A stretch of DNA of 64,000 nucleotides from Sinotaia quadrata (taxonomy: Eukaryota > Mollusca > Gastropoda > Architaenioglossa > Viviparidae): contig CM054180.1 in the NCBI GenBank assembly GCA_028829895.1, positions 117,915,973 through 117,979,972 on the forward strand. The letters run 5' to 3'. Of the stretch, positions 1 through 12,300 are shown piece after piece. Numbering within the stretch: position 1 is the first letter of the stretch; each line of letters begins with the position of its first letter. The notes below the pieces were generated by a model. The model was given only the letters and a program-made list of their open reading frames with translations, was not told the origin of the DNA and made no database searches. Both the position numbers and the translations under genes were made by a program.

Positions 1-253
1 TATTGTGGTTGTCTTTGTGAACTGCCCTATAATAAATCATCCACGGAAATTAAATAACAGAAAAACTACAACAGATCAGTCTCAAAATTACATCATCTTC
101 AATGAACTGATGAGAGTTAAAACCAATGTCAATTTAGCACAGAATGCAGATATTTTTGTCAATTTAAATTGAGAAAAATAACATGACCTTGTAGATAACG
201 ACAGTTAAGGGCTAAATTGGATTCATATAAGTTGAAGAATGCCCTACACTTAC

Positions 254-367
254 TTTCCCATCAACAGAATCTAGCGCCTGACAGTAGGTTGCCCCTGATG
301 ACAGCTTTGTGAAGGTGGCACCACCAATCTTGCAATGGCATAATGGAATAACATCATCTGAGGCACA
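254..367 (-). CDS. EHMT: EHMT-like gene, exon 7: start of the EHMT cysteine-rich module
   Basis: 114 bp, phase 0 at both ends, between a TGTTCATTAG acceptor and an AAA|GTAAGT donor. It encodes residues 1081-1118 including CASDDVIPLCHCKIGG, then Cys1109 and ALDSVDGK. Cys1090, Cys1092 and Cys1109 and the SVDG motif line up with the PLCSC / CMATESVDG part of vertebrate EHMT1 and EHMT2, just before the ankyrin repeats. This exon identifies the gene. An alternative acceptor 9 bases inside (CCTCAG|ATGATG) would also keep frame. Confidence 0.82.
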
Positions 368-3300
368 CTAATGAACAGACATAAACATATCACTCATTGT
401 TCCAATAATGTGATTTTCAGAATTAAAACATTTCCAAGCTAAATAAATTTTCCCAAAATACTTACTAGATATGCCTATACAGTAAGAGTACATATACTAC
501 TCACAGGTAAAGAAGCCCATCAGTCATGTAAACTCTCCAGGAAAAGGTAAAACAAATTCAAAAGGCACTTCCTGACATCAAATAAAATATCTTATAAGTG
601 GAAACATATTAAGAGTAGAATGGCATATCACAAATTGCATTTCTGCATCCAGCTAGGTCCAAATGGAATCATCAAATACTATTTAATATTTTACAGATTA
701 TTAAAGTGGCTATGGACAAAACACAGTTCAATTGGAAACATCAAATATCTTTTAATATTTTATATATCATTAAAATGACTATGGACAAAATACTAAGTCT
801 AAAAATTCTATTTATAGCAGCTCTATGTGACTCTCAATGTTTGTTCATCAACTTCACTATTTTAACAATTATGCATTTACATCTTATACATAAGCTTCAG
901 GCAAATTCCAAAATGAAAATAACAAAATTAAGTTTCTCACTACATACATATATAAGGATAAATTCATTTACAAAAAACAGTCCTAAAAAAAAAAAAAATA
1001 ACCAGATCAAATATAAGTGGGATTCTCAAATGCAATTGACGAATAAAACAATGGTAGTGTATTTACATAAGCAGAAGTAAGTATATCACGAAGAGAACAA
1101 TCTCGTTAAAAGACTCTCATCTTTACACACATGTACAATTAAAATATGCAGACAAAGTACAATAACAGACAGACCAACAGCAGCATAAAATAAAAGAACA
1201 ATACTCCAGTCTGAAGTAACATTAATGTAAAAACAATGATATATTCTTAAATGACGCATGCAAATGTCTAATGCAATTTAATGCTAATGATTTATTAATA
1301 CATAGTTAATAAATAATAAACTATACTGCAAATAACATCATATGCTATAGTTGATATCACTTAAGAGTGACAAGAGCAATTTTGCTAGTAAAAGTTGGCA
1401 ACTGGTTACTTAATTTACTTGCAAACACATGTAAATATTTTCAGTATTGCATGGTAAATTACATGCATCTTTTTTAATTTTTTTTTTTTTTTTTTTGGGG
1501 GGAGGGGGCTGTTAGTATGATCTCTGTCCAAAAGTTATTCAAAACGCTATCCTGCAAGGGGCCCCAAAATAATAGTCATAGATTTCAAATTGGAATGCAA
1601 ATAAAGCAATTTAAAAAAAAAAATATTTATATACTAAAACAAAAATTGCTTCCATTTCCTTGAAGCATGAACATCATCTTGGGGAAAGAAGTAGGTGGGT
1701 GGGTGGATTGTAAGGGAAAAGGAGAAAATCCATATTTTCATTTATCTATTTCTTAAATCATTAATAGTTTAATACATAAACATTGTTATAAGATGCAACA
1801 CAATTTTAAAAAATTCTCTACAGCACTGTGAACTAAAATATCTTACTGAAATAGATGACATATCAGCATTCACCTCTCCTTCTGGCGTCTTAGGTGGAGT
1901 GACTGGCAAGGATAAACCATTTGGCAAAGTGTTAGGCACCTTTGTATCAGCAACTACAGATTCTGATAATGAAGATGAAGATACAGATGAGGAGGAAATC
2001 AACTTAGTTTTTGCAGCAGAACTGTTCACTACGTGAAGTGTTTGAGTCTTGGCAACAGCAGGCACCACTGATGAAGATGTCACTGACATAGATGATGAAA
2101 CAAAAATGGTCTTTGCTGTTGTCACTGAACCCGGAACCAAAGAACATGGCTGACCAGAATTCTTGGTAAGCAAAGCTCGCAATGCATCTGTGTTTTTGCT
2201 TACATTATGGGAAATATTTGGACGAAAATTTAACACTGTAGCAACTGATGGCACTTGCGCAGTGTTAGCCACAGAACTAGAGCTAACTGCAGGCACATTT
2301 GTCAGCAAAGAAATTCCAGCTTTAGCACCAGGAGGCAAGGTTTGAACCAAGAGTGGTTGAGCAGATAACAAAATCTGCTGACCAGCTGTCACTAACATAG
2401 TAGCAGGTCCAGAATTAGAAACACCAGCAGCACTTTTGGGGCTAGGTTTCGGTAACAGTGAACGGAGGCCGGATGAGAAAGGAAGATGCTGGGTGACCAC
2501 CATTACCACTGGCTGAAGAACAGGTGGCTGTGAGTTCTCTTCATCTGTCTTACGCTTTTTACCTGTGAAAGCACGTTTTCATTTATGGTAGTTATGAAGA
2601 GCATACATTGTAAACAACATATATACTACATTTGATATATATATGTTATAAAATACAATGAATGATATTAATATTACTGTTATGTACGACAAACTATGTC
2701 TAAATTTACACTTATTATTAAAGGACAAAAATCTAAGAGAAAAAAGATGAAGAAGACTTCTTTTCAGAGAATATGTTATATTTTACAAACTGTTTGCAAA
2801 CATAGCTCTTACTTCATTACGTAAACGCACTTGTAATATATTATACAATGCATAATCAAGACATCATAATATTCAAAGTGTACTCTTGAAAATGTATTTT
2901 TTTCTGTATTTAAACAATAAAGAACCAATAGAGTTTTAGCCCAATTTTTTCCTTAAAAAAATGATCTAAAAGCCAGTGATATATAAGGTATCAAACATCA
3001 CCAAATAAACTAATATAAGACATTCGGAAGATGACAAAAGCATTACTACAAATTGTAAAATGTCACATCTCTGGAACCATATAAGTTACAGATGTTAAAA
3101 TATTAAAAGAAAGAGGAATTTGTGCCCTATCTAGATGATACAATGATTATTTGCTGATTTAAAAAAAATATGTGTATAAGGTTATTATATAGTAATTTAT
3201 TAAAAATCATTTTAAATTTATAACTGTGGTAAAAAATGTATCATTGTAATTTACTTTATTTTTTTTTATATGTTTGTTTGCTTTATATATAAAATTCACG

Positions 3301-6300
3301 TTTACAACAAATATCTTTATAGCATCTAATTGCAATGTGTGTGTTAATGAATATACATGTTTTAATTATTAAAATTAAGTTGATTAGATAAAGAAACTGC
3401 ATATATGAATGAGAAGAAAATTATGAAGGTTTTAAGCCAATTACGTCAAATTTTTGCACTAAACACTACTTATTCCTGCAAAACAGCGACACTGGGACTA
3501 CGTAAATTAATCTATAAATATCATGTCTTGTATTTCACAAATATTGCAAAAAAATGAAAATGTCATTTGTCTCTTTTACTATTACTAATCATAAAAAGTG
3601 AATAAATGTTATAAGGCATGTGCACTATAAATATTACTCAGCTTACTATAAGTTTAGGAAAAGAATGTAAAGTGAGATAAGCTCTGACAGGTGTAATCAA
3701 GAGTATGGTAAATGAAATACCTCTTCCCCACATCCTCTAGTACCAATCAGGGTATTAAGAATGTAACCCATGATTAATGTACTTTATATATGACATTAAA
3801 TAACATACCAGGGACACCATCTGGTGTTAGTACAGGAACCTCGGCACCTTCACCTGCATAAAAGAATGAAAAATGATCACTGAATGTGTCATCTTTTGCA
3901 ATCTAGAAGAAATCAGCATAATGCAATTCCTTGATAATTTTAAAAGACCTTGTAAATCTACAATTAATAATAGGCAATTACCTAAGTTTCTAAGGTGATA
4001 ATTATTAAACATTATGTTCTCCAGCTGATATATGAATATTTGCAACTGCTAATACTAATGTACAGAGCAAAATCTAAACTCAAGCAAAAAGAAAAGATTT
4101 ATCCTACATGTACAATGAAACCACTATCATAAGTGGAAAAATTAAGAAAAAAATACACAGTGCAATCACTTCTTTTATTTTTAAATCAGCACATTGATCT
4201 ACAACACTGACTTAATGTAGACCTCAATAATTAACCAAAGAATTCAGTATTTATAATTACAATCATGAGGAATGAAATGAAATAAACTGAATCTAAATAC
4301 CAGCAGTAAGGAAAAAACATGCTCACGTGAGAAAAGATAGTGTGGTATGAAACTAAAATGATGGGAACTAAAATGGGTGAGTATTTTCAGATAAAAAAAG
4401 AAAAAGTATAATTTTAAAAATAATTATTGTTTTATGACTGCCCATATCAGATAGACAATACTTCCTACCTGAACAAGGCTACACCTCATAAATTGCATTT
4501 CCAATTTGAATGAACAAAACTTAATCAGCTGTCATTATACAAAAATATAGTTTGAGGGACAATCTTTTGTTTCTCCCATACACACTTTTTTTGATCACTA
4601 TTCATCCTTGATGAGCGCGTTCCTGCAACACGGAATAAAATCCTATGACAACAGAATGCTCCATGGGATAAAAAGAAAACTAAAGCTGCCACTAAAGTGC
4701 CAGGCATAAAATTTCCAATGGAGAAATTTTGGATAACAGTTATAGACTTTTTCTTTTTTTTTAAAATTAGCGGGGAGAACTATAGCAGTTTTCTGCTGAA
4801 TGTGCCTTGCACATATTGAGGATGATTTAGATGCTTCAAAATTGTTTGTAGAGATATGTTGATATGGTTGAATAGAAATTCAACTGCATTTGGAAAATTA
4901 CAATTTTAATGAAAGGGAGATAAAATTACTGGAAATACTTGCCCATAAATCTAGTGCTGAATGGGGTGCTAAATGTGTATCATTTAAAGCATTAGAGAGC
5001 CTAATGCTCACATAAAAATATATAAAAATGTTGCTGTTATAGGAGTTTGAAATTTGTAAAAAAACAAGTTTCTGTTAACTTAGAAAGTAAGATTGAGACA
5101 TATTATACCAGAAAATTTTGTTTAAATAAGTAAAATAATTATCTCATTACAACAAATATATTTTCTTTATTAACCTAAATTATTAATTTAATCTGGATAC
5201 ATTTTTATAACTATAAAACTATAATTTGAAATGTGGAAACCATATTAATAAAATTATCAGCCATCATTAAAAAGCTCTATTTTTCTCATCTAAACATAAA
5301 ACGGGCTATGTTATTATGCTGCAAAGATAATATTAAGTAGGGCAATTCCAACGTAACTGATTTGGCAATCAGACGTAAACAGCAGATTCATAAACAGTCA
5401 TTCACAAGTAAGAATAGTTTTATTGACCAAAACTATAATCCAAATTGTTCAGAGCATTACATTAAATGTTAAAACTATAAATAACAAATTAATTAATTAT
5501 CAAAGAAGAAATAATTATTTTTTTAAATGTAACTGACGCGACAAAAATGCTCACACAATTTTTAGTCATGATGCTGCTGGCATTGTGCCAATCAGATGCA
5601 GATCCTTTCAAAAACAAATAAAATGTGAAAATCTCATATTCGTGATATTTAAATATCATCGTTTCTTGTTTTTCCTGTACAAAATGTGGATGAACTTTGA
5701 TTTTTTAAAAAATGCAGCTATGATGCTTGTTAAAAATATATTTGCATTTAAGCATGGTTTACTGATTCTGGTCTTTTTTTTAGCTCAGACTGCTTGGAAT
5801 TATCCTCACCCCAACCTTATTTAAACCAATAAACATTTCCTATCAAGAACTAGTGAAAAATTAAATCTTACCTAAGGAATTCCATTTATTAAATAAAATC
5901 TAACAACCTTCACTGTCCCCACAAAAACATCTAAAACACATTATTCAATTTCAAATGCTTAAATGAATGAAAGACCCATGAATACCATCTCAAGCTTCTC
6001 CACTCAAAATTCAAAAGATAAAAGAAAAAAATGTGTCCTAACTACTAAGATCTAACACAGGCATGAAAATGTATATAAACTATTATTTAAGGTTCGCTCA
6101 TATCCATAAGGAGAATAGTAGCAAATGTTAATGTTCTGGTGATTGTGACAACATCCTATCAAGTAAGTTTCAGAAAATGTGCACAAAAGGTTAAGGCAAA
6201 CCATAAAAAGTTTGGAAGTCATAAAATATGATAATTAAATAACAGCAACAATACCAACTGGTTCAATGTAAGCTTTTTTCAATGCCTGAAGTGAATCAAT

Positions 6301-9300
6301 CTTGAATTAGGATGATGTACAAGATGAAAACATATGATTGTACACATATGGAAAAAATACACACATATGCGTTTTAAAAAGCGGCAAGATTTAGCAAATA
6401 AATAATTTTAAAATAATTTACCAGAAATCTTTCGCTTCTGTTGTGCTAGTAAGATTTTATGATCTTCATTTGTTTCTGAAACATGAATATCAAGATATAG
6501 TCATCATAAATAATTAATCAGCAGCCTACAGTTAATGTGGATTTTAAAAAAATATCTATACTTTTTAAAATGGTAATACTTGTAATTTCACCAATTAACA
6601 TAACATTAACAATCAGTTTTGAATAAACAGTTTGACTGATGACGAAAATAACAAAATGTAGCATTCATATTAATACATCCCAAGAAAATACATCTGTATC
6701 ATCAATATCTCATTACAAAGGTTATATGTTGTATAAGTAGAGGTTTCAGTCTTACACAAAGGACACCAGAAGAAAGCATTATTCTGCTGTTGAAAATAAA
6801 TAGCAAATTTAAGAAAAGATCATTTTGTAGCAAAAAGTAGCAGTCACTAAAGTTATCATCTCTGTTACAAAATAAAATTAGAAAAACTAAATCTTACAAC
6901 ATTAATCTGTGTGGTTAATGCATATTACATTTTGCTGCTTTCGCAGAGCCTGAATAATTTACTGTGAACTTTTTTACACTGCATTCTATTTAATCCAACT
7001 GAAAGTGATAGAGTTAATTGTTTCTGATAACTTCGAGTTATTTCTGTTAATTAGTTCCATTGCTGCTCTCCCAACTTTAACTACTTCGAAAATGTCTAGT
7101 AGACAGCATGCCCTATGGATATCTAGCCACACTTACAAATACTACTTTGGCAGGGAGTTAAAAATAACTTAACTAAATCAAAATCATTCTTTAAACAGAA
7201 ATGTAATATACAATATCCTTAGGAAGTTATTTTTTTTATATTTTATTTTATTTATTCTTATTACTGTTATTACTAAAACTGAATAAAACAATTATTTAAA
7301 AAAGTATAGAGACTAAGTCATGTGTATTTGAATTGTTTAAATTGTAATATTATACTATTTATAGTTATCATTGCCTGTTTCTTTGGCAGGGAGTAAAAAT
7401 AACTTAACTAAATCAAAATCATTTTATAAAGAGAAATGTAATATACAATGACATCCTTAGGAAGTTAGTTTTTTTTAATTTATTCTTCTTATTATTACTA
7501 AAACTGAATAAAACAATTATTAAAAAATTGTCTACACTATAGTATCATTAACAAAGAAAGAAAGAATTCTGCTGAAGCATAATTAAAGTTTGCCTTATAT
7601 TAATATACCTACCTCTTCTAGCAAGTTCCAGCATACCATCCTTGGATATCTAACACAGAAAACAAAAAAACAAAAATAGTGACTGATTAAAAAAAAAAAC
7701 ATAAAAAAAACATGATATGCACAGAACAAGTATTATTTTAATTTTGTAAACATGCAGAAAATTTTGTACTTCTTATGATGGGGAGAGGAAAGATAAAAAG
7801 GGGAGAGAAAAAAAGAATGATATTCTTTCTTTATACTTCCATGTGAAATTCAAGGAAAAAATAATGATAATCGTTTTTTATATTTTTATGTGAAATTCAA
7901 ATCTCTCTCCAAATAGACCAACATCAATTTAACACCCATCACTATCAACTATACGAAGAGTAATTACACAGAGATTGTATTAATCTTACTGTCACAACCA
8001 GGTTAACACAACAAAAAAGCCTCTTTGGTGCACTTAATTATACATGTAGCTCCTTAAAACTCACAAAGCAGAATTTGTAGCTATACGTTCCACTGGACTT
8101 AGCTGATAAAAAAAATCATATGATTACAAAAACGTGTACATGTCTTGATTAAACGTAAAATAATATTGATCACAGTAAATTCCTTTGAATTCCTTAAAGA
8201 TTTTTAAAGAACCACTGTAACTTTCATGAACTGCACTTAAGGAGACTTTCATAGTTTCAATGAACCATGCCAGAAGCAAGACATGGGCATGTTTAAAACA
8301 GGCTTAACAAAATCTAGAAAAAAGAAGTACTCACTGTCAGTTTCGGCATTTCAGAACTGTTTGTAGACTGTAGAGATGAGGATGCTGTTTCTCTATTTAA
8401 TCTCTGCCTCTCTCTCAGCATATCCATTACTGTTCTGCCTTTCCGTGGACTGTCATGGGATTTGCGATGCATGAGAACATTTCGACGCTTGCGAAAGGCT
8501 TTATGAGAGTTTCTTGTCAACAAATCTAATACAGTGTGCTGTTTGCGTGGGGAAGAAATAGGTTTCTTGAGGACTTTACGCAAAGGCTCAAAACTACTCA
8601 TTCTATCATCATCTTTACTACATACAGATTCCTCATCAGTGGATTTTGCCATATTCTTTCTCTTTTTGGATGCTTTCTTTCCAGGAAAATCATAGGTATT
8701 TTTATTTTTTCTACGTTTCTTCCTAAGTGGGATACCTACTTTTGGACAAGATTCATCAGCAGCATCTAACTGCAAAACAAAGTCTGTTGCAGTGCTATTG
8801 GAGCTAGACTGCAGCACTGGTAAACTAGCCATTTTTGTTCCTATTTGAGTCTTGACCTCACCTTCATCAATTTCATTCTTCTTACTGTTCATGCTGTTGG
8901 TAAATGATGTGGATCCACGGACAGTTTTCAAGTCTTTAACTTTCAATACCTCCTCCAGCTCCGATAAACTCAGAGTTATGTTTGCTTTGGGATGTAAATT
9001 CATAATTTTTATAGTTCCAGACCCTGAGCTGCTGTTGCCATTTGGAAGTGAGTTTGACAAGAAAGGCTGTCCAGTCTTCCTAGCCTTATATTTTACTTTA
9101 TTAACTTTATTTGGTGGCAAGTTGAGCAAAGATTTGTTGAGGGGTTGTGAATCACTGTCGGCTTTGGGCAAAACATGTGGTGATTCTGTTATTTTGGCAC
9201 AATGTTTCAAGACTGTATCATTTGTACTGCCAAGTTCTACTCCTTGGACATCAGAAGCAGCTATTGCTAGAGTATCTGAAGCAAGTACTTCTGAAGTATT

Positions 9301-12300
9301 TGAAGCAACTACTTCTGAAGTATTTGAAGCAACTACTTCTGAAGTATTTGAAGCAACTACTTCTGAGTTATTTGAAACAACTACTTCTAGGATATTTGGA
9401 GCAACTACTTCTGGGATAAGTGGAGCTACTATTAGGGTAGCTGGAGCATCTACTGCAGGGATAATTGGAGCACCTACTGCTGGGATACTTTGAGCAATTA
9501 TTGCTGTGGTACTTGGAGCAATTACTACTGGGGTATTTGGAACAGTCACTTTATTGTTTAATGTTACTGCAGGTGCATCATCTGCACCTTTCAATTCTGA
9601 TATTATGTTAGTTTTTTCCACAACATTTAAAATAGCTGTATCAAGCTTTTCTACACATTTCAGTTCAGGTGTAATGTCAGTTTTTTCCTCAACAATCAAA
9701 GTAGGCATACCAACCTTCTCTGCAGCTTTTAATTCGGATATAATATCACCCTTGTCCACAATGGGCAAAGTAGTTATACAAACCTTTTCTACAGGTTTCA
9801 AATCCGTTGCAACAACAGAAGTATTTTCTGCAGCTTCCAATTTCTTGCAATCACCAGCATCATTTCCATTTGTGAAACCAGATTCAATTAAATTTACAAT
9901 TCTGTTGCTGGAATTGTCTGAAACTGAATGAGAACTACTGATATCTGAGTTGCCATTTTCAATTAGCTCATCACCTTTTCCAACACAAGTTTCAACACAA
10001 CTTTCCATTTTGGGCAGAAGTGTTTCTGATAAATGAGCATGTTCTTTGCTTTTACTCATTTCTAATTCTAATTTACTTTTATTTTCAATGCTTTCACTTT
10101 GAAAACCTTCTCTAAAGGAAGATGATTCAGCTCTATTTATTAGTATTTCATTGCAACTTTCTGAAGTCTCAGGAGCCAAGTTCATCACCTGTGGTGATTT
10201 AACAAGTGATACTACTGGTGTCGATTCTGAATTTTCTGACACAAGTGATTCAACTGCTGTATCACCTTCTGTGTTTAAGTCATCAGTTATGACAGCTTCT
10301 CCTTGCACTTCCATTTTCTCAAGCACTTTCTCGTCTGGCTTCATAACAACTGAATCAAGCTGCACTTCTGCAGTTTTATGTTCAACTTCTAAAACTTCTT
10401 TACATAAGACATAGTGACCTAATTTTACACTATGCTTTTGATCATCAAATTTCTTAGCACCAGAGTCAGATGTGATTTCTTCACTGTCTTCAAAATCTCC
10501 CCCATCATGGGAATTGTACGTGTTTATTTTAGCACCCACTTCACATATGGGGTGCATGGGTACTTGTTCGCTTTCTTCCCTGATTGTAAGTTGCACCAAA
10601 ACATTATCAAGACACTCTCGAGCATCATCTGAGATGGAGTTAGAACAATCTGAGGACATAACAATTGTCTCTGGAGGTTCCAAGGCCTCTGCCTAAAAAT
10701 AACAAACTCAAGAATAAGTATAAACAAATTCTCAACTTTAATATAAAATGCACAAATGCTTCTCTATAGTATAATAAATACTATAAATAATGGCAAACAA
10801 AAGAGCAGTATGTGTTATCAGAAAGCATATGCAATTTTTTTTAAGGAGTGAAGTGGGGTCAGGAAGAATTCATATCAAGTAGTAAAAATTCATATTAAAA
10901 AACCCATCAGCAATAACTGAAGAAGGTACTAATACAATATAGGTATTTTAGGAAAGAAGACATATTGTCTCTGTAAAGCACACAAACACAAATGTAACAC
11001 TAACACACACACCACAAGCATTGCAATATAGTAATACAGGAATAGAGGCAATTTTTCTTAGTTTATACAAATATGTTATTGGAAAAGCAAAACAGAATCA
11101 GTTAAGAAACCATATGATTAAGTGGAGAACCACCAGAGGACTAGCAATTAACAGTTCATGGGTAAATTATGCAGCCTGATGTAAACACAATGGTTTCCAG
11201 ACTCCACAGGTCTAAATGTGTAAACACTTTTTGTCCCATTACACACTAAAAAAAGTAAAATATGGATTTTTGGTAAAAGTTCCCTCCATGCATACTGCTT
11301 CTAAAAGTATACTTCACACTTTCACTATTGCTAAGATAATTCTACAATCAGAGCCATTGTTCTAAAGTAATTCAGAATTGAACACAATATTCAACAAAAT
11401 AAAAAACCCACACCAGTATCCTATTAAAAGTATTATCAGTATTAAATAGAAAATCCCATGATTTTCAGGGGTGCTGTAATACTCGCAATTTACAACGACA
11501 TAATGCATTAATATTCTATCACAAGTGTTTCAGTTTTAAACTGCAATCAAGCTTTCACTTGAAACAAAAGCAGCCCTTCTGCTTTGCTAATTCAAAATCA
11601 TTTGATTATGCTACAATCAATACCTGAAGTTGTGCATGACTTGTTTTCAGAAAAGTACACATTCTGATTCAATTTTCATTATATTTTAACAGCAAACAAG
11701 ATTAAAGTACTACTATTAGCCATTATAAACATGTTCATTAGTTAGGTAACAAAACAATCATTTCTTTTCTATTTTAAAAGTAATAACCTAATTATCTCTT
11801 AAATTTATTTGAATATGCTCAGAATAATAGGATACACTTTCTTTTAAAGTTGAACTTATCTTTCAGTTTGTTTCAGTTTTAATTTAAGAAACATTTTGTG
11901 GCACAAGATAGTTTTACATGATTTAAATGCTTATTTCACATATTCACCACAACAATAACATTAAGAAATAAATTTATTAAAATATACAATACTTTTAATT
12001 AAATATTTTTAAATGACATATATTCATTTTCACATTCCTAAAATTTAATAAAATAATATAATAATAAGCATTTATATTAGTAATCACATAAACCATTTAT
12101 AAAAAGCAATAATACAGAAAGAATTTGAAACAAAATGTTCAAAAAGGATAGGTGTATCTCCAACTAGTAGTAGTAACAAAATAACTGCATCTCCAAACTG
12201 ATAACAAAAAGCAAGCAGTAATTAAAAATGTATTTTAAAAGAAATATTAGTTCAGGGAATCATGTAGGTTGTTTAATGTGATTCAGCATTTTATATTTAG

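Noticed and set aside
8852..9931. Plus-strand open frames of 141-213 codons
   Set aside because: They are antisense to the large EHMT exon 2, mirror its repeats, and have no splice sites or similarity.
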